NCBI RefSeq assembly: GCF_000283155.1
Contig: NW_004454229.1
Location: forward strand, 1,770,057 to 1,834,056
Reading direction: 5' to 3'
Length of the DNA stretch: 64,000 nt
Origin: Ceratotherium simum simum
Taxonomy: Eukaryota > Chordata > Mammalia > Perissodactyla > Rhinocerotidae
Shown here: piece after piece, positions 12,445 through 24,079 of the stretch
How the letters are laid out: each line of letters starts with the position of its first letter
Position numbering within the stretch: position 1 is the stretch's first letter
Translations under genes and position numbers: made by a program
Notes under the pieces: model-generated
Databases searched by the model: none
What the model saw: only the letters and a program-made list of their open reading frames with translations
Told to the model about the DNA's origin: nothing

Positions 12445-12670
12445 TGTCCCTCCCTCCCTGAACTCCAGCTGCACCATACACTGACTCTCTCACAGCATGG
12501 CCCTTCTCACCTTTCATCATAGTTACTCGTGTGAGTCTTGCCTCCCACACTAGACTGAGGCCTTTCTTTGAAGGCAGTTACAACTGATGTCTTAACCATT
12601 TCTCTTTCCCCTGAGATCCAGGCTCATATTTAGCACCTAGTACTGTTGAATTCTATTGAAATAATCACTG
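12445..12670 (+). repeat. L2 LINE 3' end
   Basis: L2 3' pattern: CACACTAGACTGAGGCCTT, GAAGGCAGTTACAACTG, TTTAGCACCTAGTACTG. Confidence 0.7.
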
Positions 12671-13379
12671 GGAATCACCTCAGTGCTGTCTGTTCAAAAT
12701 TGGCCCATCAGTCCCATTAGTAATACAGCCCAAACAAGATCTACCGCCTGGTTCCTTACAAAGCTCTTGGAGCCAGATGTAGGCAGACATCCGTCTCTCT
12801 AGCTTCCCTCTGGGACTTTGGCTTTTCACCAAGTTTGATGAAATTCCACAGTCTCTGAATAGTCTAATAGTCCCTTTTGCCATCATTTAAAATGTGTGCT
12901 AACTGGCACCAACTCAAGAGACTAACATCTCATTTCCACAGTCTCAGGGGCTGGGTCTCCATTCAATCTACCTCCCTCACTCAGCTTGACACCCACACCC
13001 TTATGTGGGATCCTCCATATGAAATGGTAGCTTTCTTGGCAGAACTCTTACTGTCCAGTGTCTGGGGAGTTTTTTCACTCTCAATATAAGCTGAACAAAT
13101 CCTACTGGCAGGAGGCTCCTAGTGTTGGACACGTGGTATTCCCAGAGATAAGGTCAGAAAACAGATCATCAAGAGACAAAGTCCTGACTGAGGGTGCCCT
13201 GTAGTGCTACAGGTATGGTGTGCATATGAAAGGAACAATGTATTGGAGAGAGCACCAAACTGAGTGGATTGAATGAAATAAAATGACGTATAAAAAATAT
13301 CACTCAGAAAGCCAGTCTGGATCAGGTACTCAAGGAATGAGTCATAATCCCTAATGTGTCATCCTACAAAGTTATAGGA
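12671..13379. other. No recognised feature
   Basis: About 700 bases with no repeat family or exon that I recognise. Open frames here are short and show no family motifs. Confidence 0.5.
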
Positions 13380-13900
13380 AACATCTCACCTATGCCAGGC
13401 CCTAGGCTGGCCACTGGGAATATAGTGATGAATCAGATCCAGCCCTTGCCCACAATTAGTTCACCATCTAGTAGAGAGAGATGGGGGCAAAGATGATACT
13501 GGACGTAAAATGCTGGACTAGAGGGAAGCATAAAGCACTGATGGAAACAAAGAGGAAGGCAGGCCTAACTCTGCTTGGACAGTGAAGGCTTCAAGTGATG
13601 TAGACATTTGATCTGGGTCTTTTAGCATAAGTGGGATTTCGCAGAGTGGTTGCCCTGAGAAAACGGCAGATGGACCACTTGTACAAAGGCCCACGATATA
13701 CACATGAAGTTTACATCGTCCTTCGAGCATAGTAAGCAGCTGAGATGGATGGAGGCTAGCATGCCCAGTGGGGACAGAGAAAAAGACTGGAAAGAGTTTG
13801 GAGCAAGATGCCAAATAAACTGTTATGGGAATATTGAGAGAGATGGCAATGGGCATGGGCAGAGTCAAGATTTGAACCTAGGTCACACATCTTGAACCCA
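13380..13900 (-). repeat. L2 LINE, antisense
   Basis: Antisense L2 order: ATGCCAGGCCCTAGGCTGG, GGGAATATAGTGATGAATCA, CACAATTAGTTCACCATCTAG, then a diverged stretch through GTACAAAGGCCCACG (the usual GCAAAGGCCC block) to AGGCTAGCATG. Confidence 0.75.
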
Positions 13901-14242
13901 GCGTTTTCCAGGATGAATAGTATCTGAAAAAAGGAACCAGGGATATTTAATCTGCAAAATCATATAACCCATCTGTTGACAAATGCAGGCCACTCATCAA
14001 AAACACAAAATTCAAAGTTACATTCAATCCAACACTCTAAGTGCCCAAAGAAACTAAATTTTAAGTGAGAAAGAAACCTTTCAATACAATGGCATAAAAA
14101 GCAGGCAGATTAGAGGGAAGCCCATGGCTTCTCTCTGTGTGGAGGACATTCAGAGTACAACTTTCTTAATTGTTTTGCCAGAATATAAGGATGACACAGA
14201 CAAACTAGCAGGCCCAACTGCCTGCTCTCCTAAAGAGGCACC

Positions 14243-14325
14243 TGGTGCAGGGAAAAGAGAGAGAGACATACAGAGACACAGAGACAGAGATATAGAGATG
14301 GAGAGGGAGAAGAAAGGGGAAAATG
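14243..14325 (+). repeat. GA-rich simple sequence
   Basis: Purine-rich imperfect repeat: AGAGAGAGACATACAGAGAC, then AGAGACAGAGATATAGAGATG. An open frame through it is an artefact of the purine bias. Confidence 0.75.
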
Positions 14326-14394
14326 ACGACCTAAAGACACAAGTATGAGCAGGCTGTAGGGCAGTGCTGTGAGGGAGAAAATAAACATCTGCTA

Positions 14395-14475
14395 AGAGTC
14401 TCCTACATACTACACACTGCACTAGGTGCTTGACATAAGAGCATTTAGTTCTCGCAAGATGGGAAGAGAGATATA
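14395..14475 (-). repeat. MIR fragment
   Basis: Short reverse-complement MIR end: CATACTACACACTGCACTAG, GTGCTTGACATAAGAGC. Confidence 0.5.
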
Positions 14476-15294
14476 GGAGTTTCAATTTGATCTTATAGGA
14501 TAATCTAAACCCATAGGTTAGAAAACAGGCCTATTCCTAGAGGCCTATACTCAAAACTAGTGTGGTTTCTGGTGCCTTGAGGAAGTGCCATGTTAACCAC
14601 AGGCAGAAACTATTACTGACCCGAGTCCCAAGTTCCACGATTTTATCTGCTCTTTCAGTTTAAACATTTGTCCCCAGTTCCAATGCAAACCCCTAGAGTA
14701 AAGGATCCAGGAGCTCCTTTGGCTGACTTGGAGAAAGTGAGTATGACAGCACAGAAAACAAACAGATGGAGATGTTTGTTTGGAGATGGCATGCTTGTGG
14801 TGATATGACTTGCTTGTGATGTCTTGGGGGTGTCCAGGAAACCTCCACAGAATGGGACTGCAACAAGCTCAGTCTCTTCTTTACTCATCATGGGTTTATT
14901 ACAGGGCACTTAGCAACACTGAGCAATGCCCAGGAACTCTAATGAGAAGCTGGTTGTGGCAGAGGCAAAAGCTTTTCTAAAGGGCACTGAGAGTCTTGAT
15001 GATCCAGAAAATACTGGCAGAACAGATATGCTTTGAGGAGTCTTTTATTTTACAAAGTTGAAAGGGAAGCAGCTTCACAAACCAAGGCAACCCTCCAATT
15101 TAAAAAGGTTACAGGCTCCATCTCTCACACAGAAGAAAATGTTTTTTCTAAGTTTCCCCACTTCACCATCCACACCATACACTGTGCCTGTTCCCTCTTC
15201 TGCATTCCATTTGCTGCTGCTCAACTCTGATCCCCTGGGGAAACTTCTGCCCCTTCTAGCTACTCACCCACGTCCTAATTGCTTATGTTGGGAG
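14476..15294. other. No recognised feature
   Basis: No repeat I can name and no exon-like frame with splice sites. Two overlapping plus-strand open frames at 15033-15345 have no family motifs. Confidence 0.5.
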
Positions 15295-15455
15295 GCAGCA
15301 CAGGGCACTAAGCTGGGAGCTGGGGCACTCAGCCCCACCCCTTGACCCCTGAGAGACCCTGGGCTAGTCCCTTCTCTTTCTCAGCCTCAGTTTCCCAATG
15401 TGGAAGTATATGCAGGTCCCTTACAACTCAAAAAAGTTGATTATTCGATCACCCT
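15295..15455 (+). repeat. MIR/MIR3-like fragment
   Basis: Degraded MIR: CTGAGAGACCCTGGGCTAG, CTCAGCCTCAGTTTCCC, with an L3-like tail AGGTCCCTTACAACTC. Confidence 0.65.
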
Positions 15456-15715
15456 TTGAGATCTCATTTAAGCCCTACATTCTCCAGCAAGCCATTTCTG
15501 ATGACCTTGTTAACTCCCATCTTGTCCTCTTCTATATTATATTGTCCTTATTGTTGGGCCCACATGTTTAGATAATATTAAAGGTGTTAAAAGTCTTATC
15601 TCTAATGCAATAAAAGACTCTTAAGGAAGTGGTCTTCTTTACTCTGTGCCATCCCTATCCTCACGTGCCCAACCCAGGGCTGAATTGAGCTGAATAAATA
15701 TTTTTAAAATGGAGT
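15456..15715 (+). repeat. L2 LINE 3' end
   Basis: Diverged L2 3' end: TTTAAGCCCTACATTCTCC, AGCAAGCCATTTCTGATGAC, then AACCCAGGGCTGAATTGAGC and TGAATAAATATTTT. Confidence 0.6.
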
Positions 15716-15859
15716 GGGGGGGAATCCTGCCAACTAAGGATGCTCTCTTTCTGGGAAACTGACTGGCAATAGCTTCCTAAACCCTAGATTAGCAGTTTTC
15801 TAAGCAGACTGGTGGGAGAGGGCATTGCAGGCTGAAGAAACAGCATGAAGTACAAGATA

Positions 15860-16125
15860 AATACTTTAGACCAAGAAATAGTACAATATTGTGGTTACGA
15901 GTACAGGCTTCGGATCCAAAACTTCTTTGGCTTCCAATCCTAGTTTTGCCACTTAATAGCTAATCATCTTATGCCTCAGTTTCCCCTTTTCTAAAATGTT
16001 GGGGCTACAAATAGTACCTACCTCATAGGGTTGTTAGGATTAAAAGAAGACTTAGTATATGTAAAATGATCGGAACAGTGCCTGAAGCATTGTAAATGTT
16101 CAAGAAAGATAAGCCATTATTATTC
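15860..16125 (+). repeat. MIR SINE, near full length
   Basis: Clear MIR: TATTGTGGTTACGAGTACAG, GTTTTGCCACTTAATAGC, TATGCCTCAGTTTCCCC, AGTACCTACCTCATAGGGTT, GAACAGTGCCTGAAGC. Confidence 0.93.
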
Positions 16126-16139
16126 CTGGATCATAAAGT

Positions 16140-16400
16140 TAGAGGTCAAGGATTAAGGAAATTGAGGCTGAGTGCACTGGCAGGGGCAAGATCATGAAGG
16201 ACTTTGCATAATCTGTAAAGGAGTTTATCTTTTTAGCCACCAAGATAAATGGAGAATTGAGAATTGGATGGAGAATTGAAAATCTGGGTTATAGAATATT
16301 CCTGTGGGGCTTGTGGAAAATAAGCCTCTCTAAGAGGTGAGAGTGGAAGCAGAGAGGAAGTTAAAACGTTGTTAAAATAATCTACGAGAGATGTTCAGTA
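16140..16400 (-). repeat. L2 LINE, antisense
   Basis: Antisense L2 block: GGGGCAAGATCATGAAGGAC, TTTGCATAATCTGTAAAGG, TTTATCTTTTTAGCC. Confidence 0.6.
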
Positions 16401-17499
16401 GCTTGGAACAGAGCTTCACATTTCCTCTCAGCACTAAATGCCTCCAAATGTTATCCCCAAACCTGCCCTCCACTGGAGGACGGAAGGCGGGCCAGGTTCT
16501 CACAGAGGGACCACTGTACACGTTTTCTCCCAGCAACCTGTCCCATGTGCCCTCGCCAGGTCAGGCCAGCCTCCTCATATTTTTTATTCCTGCATGTTAG
16601 TCACTAACAAAATGCCCACTCATCATTGCCTTCTAAAGCTCTAGCTGCCCTGCCAGCTCACAGGCAGTCCCATCCTACAGGGAGCCTCCCTGATCTCTCT
16701 GTCATCCTCTCTCTTAGAGCTACCTAATCAGATATGACCATACTTCAGGTGGCCATCAAACTTATCACCCAAGTCAGACACTTTCAAGAGTGAAAGAGAA
16801 CACTACTAATAATTATGTTGAGTTGACAGCATAAATAGTGAGATGTACATGGTCATTGTACCTGGTGGTGTGGAGATACCCTACTTCTCAAGTCTTTCTG
16901 TTTCTAATACTTCCCTTCATCTGCACAGTACTTTCCAGTTTACGAAAAACTTCCACGTCATTGTTTCATTGATGCTAACACCAGCCGTGAGAGTGTAGCA
17001 GGGCAGGAACTATTTCTTGCACCACAGTGGCTTCCTTAGGTCATCCAGTGAGCCAGTGGCTAGAAGAGGATAGAATCTTCTGCCCTACTGTGAGGCCTGC
17101 TTTAGTGCTTCACCGTGTTGGGGTTTTATGGGAGTTGATTTCATCCCCTTGGGTTGGCAGTGGAAGAAAGGATCATGGTACACTTCTTCTTTTCCCTCAT
17201 CTCTCTTCTATCTAAAGCTGGGTGAATGGTAGGGATTGAGAAAGTTGAATTGAGTGGGTAATAAAGAAACTATTGGATGTGGCAAAATATCAATTAATAA
17301 ATACAATCATCATTCAAGAGATAATTATGGATAGTTGTCTAGATGGTAAGGTTTCAAGTGATTTTTAGTTTCTTCCTATTCTTTTACATATTAGCATGTA
17401 CTAGTTATATAATTTTATAAAATGCTATTTTCATTTATTTTTTTCTTTTTAAATAAAGAAATAACTATGAGTCTTCAGTGAAAGGGCCAATATCAGAGG
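16401..17499. other. Mostly unrecognised sequence
   Basis: No exon and no strong repeat. A faint L2-like pyrimidine stretch lies at 16650-16730 and a faint MIR-like stretch at 16920-17050. The end of the segment (17390-17460) is very AT-rich. Confidence 0.4.
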
Positions 17500-17735
17500 A
17501 AAAAACAAAAAACATAGGCTTTTGCGCTACACTTGGGTTGCAATCTTAATTCCACTCTGTGACCTTGAGCAAGTCACACACATCTCTCAGCCTCAGTTTC
17601 CTAACTAGTAGAATAGGGAGACCACCACCCACCTCACAGGACTGTTGTGAAGATTCCATAAGATTCAACAGGCGAGAGCCCCAGGTAAGGGCCTGGATCG
17701 TGGCAGATTCTCAGTAAGTGTTCCTTCCTGGGGGA
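17500..17735 (+). repeat. MIR SINE
   Basis: MIR order: CATAGGCTTTTGCGCTACAC, CTCTGTGACCTTGAGCAAGT, CTCAGCCTCAGTTTCCTAAC, CCCACCTCACAGGACTGTTG, GATTCTCAGTAAGTGTTCC. Confidence 0.9.
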
Positions 17736-18558
17736 GTAGATGCAGCCTCCCAAGACTTCTGACAAGCATTGCCCCTCCTCTGCTTGCAGTTCTGGAGCCA
17801 CTGGGGGACGCCTGTGACAGCTGAGCCCCTCAGCCTGAGGGTGGGGCTGCCCAGAGACACTGGGCCGCCTAATGTGGAGAGGCAGTACTGTCAGAATCAC
17901 TGGGGTTAGTCATCCTGCCTTTGGGGTTTCTGACAGGATGTTTTGATAAAATAAATCTATTTTAAGTGATTGTAATGAAATACTCACCAGTTTCTGAAGG
18001 GTTTTTAAGATGTTTTTCAGAAGTTTCCGATCAAAGGCCTTGGGAAGGCTGACTTCGTGCATTAAATATTTAGTACTGAGTCAGTCACTTGAGAGCTCAG
18101 GCATTTTGACATTGCAAGAGGGAGAAAGCACATTCCAGCTGGGGCCATATTCACGTTAAAGACATAGGTGATGAACTCAGCACCAAGGGAGCTATCTTCT
18201 GGCTTCTATTGGCTGGAAGATGGAGGAGGTGACCTCGGAGGCTGTCCACCTAAGGATTTAGGATCCGATAGAATTATTCATACTCTATAGGGACTGGGCA
18301 AGAAGACCCCTCAGTGAGCCCTGGCAGCAGGGATCTGCCCTCCCAGCTGCCACCACGGGTCTCAGCGCCTGTCACTCTGCACAATGCCACTTGTAGTCTG
18401 ACAAGTACCTGATGCCTGCAATGTGCTTAGCAGTCTAGCTGGGAGACACTGTCCTCAAGACCACACATGGCTCACAGAGTCCTGGCAGGTGAGGCTCAGC
18501 GTGAAGAGACTTGCAAAAGGCCACACTGCAAGTTAGTGGCATGGCAGGGCCTGGTGTC
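17736..18558. other. Unrecognised sequence
   Basis: No exon seen. The part 17935-18250 is free of repeat signatures; 18390-18550 is faintly MIR-like but too diverged to call. Confidence 0.4.
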
Positions 18559-18572
18559 AAGAACTGCTGTGT

Positions 18573-18877
18573 GGGGCCGGCCCCGTGGCTTAGTGGTTAA
18601 GTGCGCGTGCTCGGCTACTGGTGGCCCTGGTTCCGATACTGGGCGCACACCGACGCACCGCTTCTCCGGCCATGCTGAGGCCGCGTCCCACATACAGCAA
18701 CTAGAAGGATGTGCAACTATGACATACAACTATCTACTGGGGCTTTGCGGAAAAAAAAGGAGGAGGACTGGCAATAGATGTTAGCTCAGAGCTGGTCTTC
18801 CTCAGCAAAAAGAGGAGGATTAGCAAGGATGTTAGCTCAGGGCTGATCGTCCTCACTAAATAAATAAATAAATAAAA
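18573..18877 (+). mobile_element. ERE SINE, long form
   Basis: Starts GGGGCCGGCCCCGTGGCTTA and includes the long-form body AACTAGAAGGATGTGCAAC. There are two copies of the GATGTTAGCTCAG motif and an (AAAT)n tail. Target-site duplication AAGAACTGCTGTGT (18559-18572) and AAGAACTGTTGTGT (18878-18891), 13 of 14. The open frames through it are not genes. Confidence 0.96.
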
Positions 18878-19244
18878 AAGAACTGTTGTGTGATAGTTCC
18901 AATGTCTTTCAATATGTTACACTGTCCCTTCAATGACAAATAGCCACCTGCAGGTGACAAAAGAGGAAGAGGAAGAAGCCTAGAATGGGGTATAAGGTAG
19001 TGGTTCTTGATATATTCCAGGTCATAGCCACCTTTGAAAATCTGGTGGAAGTTACAAATCCTCTCCCGGAACAATGCACACACTTACATGCATATACCAC
19101 ATTTGGCAACTAGTGTTGGGGAACTGAAGCATCCCTTTAACCCCATCCTTGAACTTTGGGTTGCAAAACCTTGGTTTAAGGTCATAATAGACCTAGTCAG
19201 CTTGGAGTTTATAACTTCGAGTTTCTTGGATAACTTTTAGAAGT

Positions 19245-19460
19245 GTGATATGACACAGTGGAAGTGTCACAGGGCTTGATGCTAGACAAGCCTGGGTTAC
19301 ATCAGTGCTCAGTAACTACATAATATTAAGAAATTAGTATTTCTCTGAACCTCAGTTTCCTATTTTTAACATAGGGTAGTATTACCTCATGGAGCTATTA
19401 GGATTTTAAGTGGAATAATGCATGTAAATCATTTAGAGCACTTGGCTTACATTAGGCTTT
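19245..19460 (+). repeat. MIR SINE
   Basis: MIR pattern: GACACAGTGGAAGTGTCACA, GACAAGCCTGGGTTACATC, CTGAACCTCAGTTTCC, ACCTCATGGAGCTATTAGGA, GAGCACTTGGCTTACA. Confidence 0.85.
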
Positions 19461-19464
19461 CAAT

Positions 19465-19705
19465 GGATGCCAAGTCCCTATCCATCTTTATCCTACCTCT
19501 CTCTGCCTCCAGAAAAACCCTAAAGGATCTCTCAGCATCCAGTCATCCACTCCGGCCATCTACCATAAAACTAAATTTTAGACTCCAAGAGGGCAGAGAC
19601 CATGTTTATTTTGCTCATAATTGCTACCTCTGAGTATAGAGACTGGCATATGATAGGTGCTCAATATATATTGAGTGAATGAATTGAAACAACAAATGAA
19701 TGAAC
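19465..19705 (+). repeat. L2 LINE 3' end
   Basis: L2 3' end: TTAGACTCCAAGAGGGCAG, GACCATGTTTATTTTGCTC, GATAGGTGCTCAATATATAT, TGAGTGAATGAATTG. Confidence 0.85.
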
Positions 19706-20499
19706 TAGACAGATACACAGCAACTTCCAGAGAGGGAGCAGGGGCAGTGAATAGAGCAATTATCCTGTGGAAACTGCAAACAATACTTTTGGCCACAGGT
19801 GTTTCCAGGCTCCAAAAAAGTAAGGATTTAGGAACTGGGGATTCTGAGAAGACAATGCCTGTTTTGCTCTACTTCTTCTTTCATTCCCCTCCACCAATAT
19901 CATAGGCCTTGTCTTTTCCTACACGGAAAGCTGAGGAGCTGCAGTTACACCGAAGCATGCCAAGTAAGTAGAAAATCTAGGATGAAGGGACCAGGTGGGA
20001 TGGTAGGAAGAGGCATAAGTTATTAGTCCCTGCCTGACCCAGTCCCAACTCCGATCTGCAAGCACTGCTACCTCCACCTGGAAGATTAGCCATGCTCAGC
20101 TTCTGAGTCAGTCCTTATGGGCCAGGGAATACAGTAGCAGCCTTAGTCTCTCCTGTGGGTGGGCTGTTGTTGCTAGAATGCACACCCGAGGTGAGCCCCA
20201 GATCCTTACACACCAATGGAGTCAGAGTTGGCCACAGTGCCTTTCTTGGGATGCAAGGTCAGTCTTCACCTAAACCTGGCAAGCCTCCCCCTTAGACCCC
20301 TACCACCTCTTCTAGAGACTGGAGCATGCTTCCAGGCCTCAGGTAGTGGTGATGGACTGAGGCGAGGAGAAGCACTAGGTCACCACCCACCTGACCTCCA
20401 ATACCAACTATTGCTTAGAATTTCTTCCTGACGTGACTGAACCCCTTTAAAAACACATGCTAGTTTGCCGGACATTTCTGGATACTGAATATCCTGGCT
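19706..20499. other. No recognised feature
   Basis: Non-coding sequence with no identifiable repeat or exon. The open frame at 20216-20431 lacks family motifs. Confidence 0.45.
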
Positions 20500-20940
20500 G
20501 AACTTAACACATTCCCTACAATCCCCTTCTTCCCCATTTTGGTGCCTCCACCATTCACCAGCTCAAAGCCAGAAACGTATGAGCAGTGCTTGATTCTTCT
20601 CTTTCCTTCACCTGTAACATTCAATTAATCACAAGTTCTGTGAATTTTAACTCCTATCTATTTCTTGAATTTATCAACTCTTCCATCTTTCTTACCACTG
20701 TCTTACATGTTAAAGAACTCCCTAACAATGCTCTCTGCCCTCTAATCCCTCCACATAGCACCCCAAGTGCACTTCACATAAAATAAGTTTGACCTTGTCA
20801 CTCCCTTGCTTAAACCCCTACATTGACAGTCCCACAACAACCAGGAATAAAACAAAATCAAACCCCAGGCTCTTCCTTCCATTCTAGTTTCTCTGTGTGC
20901 CTAGGCCCGTTGCCTGTATACCTTCAAAATCCTACCAATG
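20500..20940 (+). repeat. L2 LINE fragment
   Basis: L2 order: GAGCAGTGCTTGATTCTTCT, CAATTAATCACAAGTTCTG, GACCTTGTCACTCCCTTGCT, then AGGCTCTTCCTTCCATTCTAG. Confidence 0.75.
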
Positions 20941-21589
20941 ACTGCTTCTCTGGCTCCACAGAAGGAGAACAGGAAGTCTGAGCTGTCCCAGGTTGTAATA
21001 GGCTGCTATGGGAGATTGCATGAGCTCCTCATGCCTTAAGCAATGTCTGTAGAGCCTGGACAGCCACTCACTGAGATGTTGTGGGCAACCTCTACTCTTG
21101 GACGAGAGCCTGGTTATATGCCATATGAGGGCAAATTCTGTTCTAAAGAGACTTCCAGTGGTTTCAGAATAGCACATACCTTGGGGACAATAGCAGCCCC
21201 CCCGCCCCTCTCCCATACACATTGACATCTGTGTGAGGAGGCCCCATCTTGAGGAAAGTTGTTTCTCCTCTGAGACCAGCCTGACCCACAGCCAGCACAA
21301 GTGGGAAGCTGTGCTGGCATTTTTTTCTCTGGTCAATGTAATCAGCGTAGACATTCCAAGTGAATAAGTTAGCCTCCAAAAATAAATCAGCTGGAGCCAA
21401 GATTGTCAAATGTGGTTGTCTACCTTGATCAAAGTAACCAGGTAAATGCCAAATCTGCCTCCTTTCTCACAGCTTTTTAGACATTCCTTACTAAGTCATA
21501 AGAAAGAGACAGTCTTAAAGAAAACAAAAACAAACACTCTGCATTTGTATAGTTCTTTAGAAATTCAATGTGTTAAATTATAGTTACCA
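20941..21589. other. No recognised feature
   Basis: Three overlapping minus-strand open frames (longest 140 codons, 20932-21354) cross this segment but have no family motifs or splice-site support. No repeat was identified. Confidence 0.45.
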
Positions 21590-21658
21590 GTAGAGAAACT
21601 AATGTGTGCCAGGCAATATGGCAGCTGCTTTATAGACTTTGTCTTTTTTGAATCACAG
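21590..21658 (-). repeat. MIR, first half of a split copy
   Basis: Reverse-complement MIR 3' end: AATGTGTGCCAGGCAATATG, GCTGCTTTATAGACTTTG. It resumes at 21892 after a second MIR in the opposite orientation. Confidence 0.65.
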
Positions 21659-21891
21659 GTTTTGGACAAATTGCTTAGGTTTAGATCCCAAGTCCCAACT
21701 CTACCACTTAAGAGCTATGTGATTTTAGGCAAGTTAATGAATCTCTCTGTACCTCAGTTTCCTAATCTGTAAAATGGACAGAGGAGCAGAATAAGCCTCA
21801 AAAGGCTGTTGTGAGAATTATACAAGATATTTATATAGCTAGTACATGTGTGCACATATAAGCAATCAATAAATGTTAGCTTTGGTTTACA
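21659..21891 (+). repeat. MIR inserted in another MIR
   Basis: Clear plus-strand MIR: CTCTACCACTTAAGAGCTAT, GTACCTCAGTTTCCTAATC, TGTAAAATGGACAG, GGCTGTTGTGAGAATTATAC, ATCAATAAATGTTAGC. Confidence 0.92.
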
Positions 21892-22070
21892 TTACTCCTG
21901 ACAAATATCCTGCAAAGTAAGGGTTATTTTTCCAAATGTGCAGATGAAGAAACGGGATGAGTAATGTGAAATAATTTGCTTAATTTGGTAATGAATTAGT
22001 GGTGAAACTGGGATTCAAATGCTGATCTGACTCCAAAACCTCTATATCCTCTTTCCATTTGAGACAATGG
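21892..22070 (-). repeat. MIR, second half of the split copy
   Basis: Reverse-complement MIR body: ATCCTGCAAAGTAAGGG, GTGCAGATGAAGAAACGGG, GTGAAACTGGGATTCAAATG, CTGATCTGACTCCAAAAC. Confidence 0.75.
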
Positions 22071-22139
22071 CATGGCTATTGTTACAACTGTGGCTGTTGT
22101 TGTCACTATCATCATCACTAATATCATAAATAACAATGT

Positions 22140-22215
22140 CCTCTCACGTGGGCATAGCACTTCTAGTCTTCAAAGAAAACATAGATACATTATCACAAAT
22201 TACCAACCCTCAGGC
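22140..22215 (-). repeat. Possible MIR fragment
   Basis: Weak reverse-complement MIR end with GGGCATAGCACTTCTAGTC. The following 22216-23029 has no recognised feature; its short open frames show no family motifs. Confidence 0.35.
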
Positions 22216-23029
22216 CTATAAGTAACTACGTGGAACCTCAGCCACACTCTCCATCCCAGGATAGAAGTCATCTCTGTGGTACCCTTGACAGGTGATCATC
22301 TGTCCAAGCTGGGCCTCATCAGTTCTGAGAGGAAATAACCAGAAAGAATTATTCCTAGGTAGAGCAGGGCTGGGCAGGACAGAGACCCAATTAAATGGGA
22401 GGCTCCAGTTTTGAGGACGATCTCAGAGATGGAAACATGCCTATTATTCTTCCTGACCACATCCAGGCCCTCAGACTGCACAGATGGAGGTTTCTGGAGA
22501 AGGAGTCCTTCCTAGACCTAAAGAAGGGCGAGCCTGAGAGAAGAGCAGCCAGATGAACTTCACCAACTCAGAGATAACTGAGGAGGAACAGGTGCTCAGA
22601 GCAAGAACTAATACCAAGAGAATATGGAGAGTTGTCTCATCTTTGCTTGTACCTTCATCGGCTTCTTTGTTCCCCAATTCAGCACCTGCAAGGTATAACA
22701 GAAAATCCTGAAGTAGAAGAGGGCCTGTGGCCTTGTTTTGTGGGGCAAAGATGTGGAGCAGGAAGGTAGGACTGAATCAGCCTCCCCAAATAGGCTAAAG
22801 GCAGGAAGCCCAGGAGAACAAGGGTAGGAGCACAGTCATGGAGAAGATGGAGGCAGGCTGGGTCCTGAGGCAAGTCAGGAAGGAGGCACAATAGAGCCCC
22901 AGAGGCAGCTCTACCCTGAGAAGGAACCCTGGAAACTCAAGAGGATAAAGCCCTCCTTCCCTCCGAGTGAGTGCTTCCAAGATCCTACTGGATCCCATAG
23001 TAACACATAGTAGTCAGTGAAAGGATCCA

Positions 23030-23265
23030 TGCAGAATAGAGAGCACACATTTTGAAGTCAGACAGACCTGGGTACAAACCCTCATTTTACCACTAACTAG
23101 CTATGTGAGCTCAGGCAAGTAAGTTAACCTGAGCCCTGATTTCTTTATCTGTGTAAGAAAATAATAACAGCAACCTATTGTTAGTCCTGAAGATGAAATG
23201 ATTACACGAGAAGGTAAAAACAGAGCTTGTATGGGAAGAAAACGGTACATAATATGATTAAAAGG
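23030..23265 (+). repeat. MIR SINE
   Basis: MIR: TTTTGAAGTCAGACAGACCT, TTTTACCACTAACTAGCTAT, GTGAGCTCAGGCAAGTAAG, TGATTTCTTTATCTGTG. Confidence 0.88.
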
Positions 23266-23274
23266 GCTTGTCTT

Positions 23275-23440
23275 TGTCAAAATGCAAAGCACATGAGACT
23301 CTCAATCAGGAAAGCCAGGTCCTACACCCAGAGACTACAGACCTTTTCTCTTCTTAGGCCTCAGCTTCCTTAACTGGAAGGCGTTAGAAAACTAATCTTT
23401 CAGGGTCTTTGTAAGTCTAAACTTCCCTGACTTCAGCTGC
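23275..23440 (+). repeat. MIR3-like fragment
   Basis: TTAGGCCTCAGCTTCCTTAA, then AGGGTCTTTGTAAGTCTAA, an MIR3/L3-type tail. Diverged. Confidence 0.5.
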
Positions 23441-24079
23441 TTGTAGTGCAGATATCATGAAAGGGGGAAAGAGATGAAAACTCCCAGCCATCTCTGTCTC
23501 CCCAACTCCTGTAAAATGGCAGTTTGGACAAGTAATATCAAGACTGGGTAATATTCTACTGACCTAGTTAGACAAAGTTAGGAAAGTTTTAAGTATGTAT
23601 GAATACTATTGAATGAAAAAGAGGAGGCTGATTCAAGTGGCTGCAGTGCATATTAATATCTTATTATTATCCATTTTAATGTAGGAAATATCCTGGAAAC
23701 TGCCTTTCCTATAAAATACAATTTGGAAAAGAGAATACCTTTATTCTCTTCTCAGCAAATAATTGTCTTTTAATGACAAACTATGGGAAATATGCCAGAG
23801 GATTCAAATGATATTGGGAGATGAAGTTAAATAATTTAGAAAAAGGGAATCCAGCATTTAATAAATTAATCTAACCCAAAGCAAAATAGAGAAAACAGGG
23901 TAGGACTTTTATGATCCTTTTTCTGAAATAATATCTCTTTGGGGAAGGCAAATAAGGAATCTGTAAATTTTCAGCAGTTTCTCCTTATAAGAGAGATACG
24001 AATTAACATATCTATTCAACAAAAATTTCTTGAGAACTTACTGTGAACCCAAAAACTGTACAGCCACAAAGAGACATAA
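23441..24079. other. AT-rich unrecognised sequence
   Basis: No exon or named repeat. Base composition becomes strongly AT-rich from 23540 onward. Confidence 0.45.

Noticed and set aside
18467..18784. Open frames within the ERE at 18573 (and the similar ones at 60046-60325)
   Set aside because: The same frames appear in both ERE copies on both strands; they are properties of the SINE, not genes.
20932..21354. 140-codon minus-strand open frame
   Set aside because: No domain motif, no splice sites in the right places, and it partly overlaps an L2. Probably chance.
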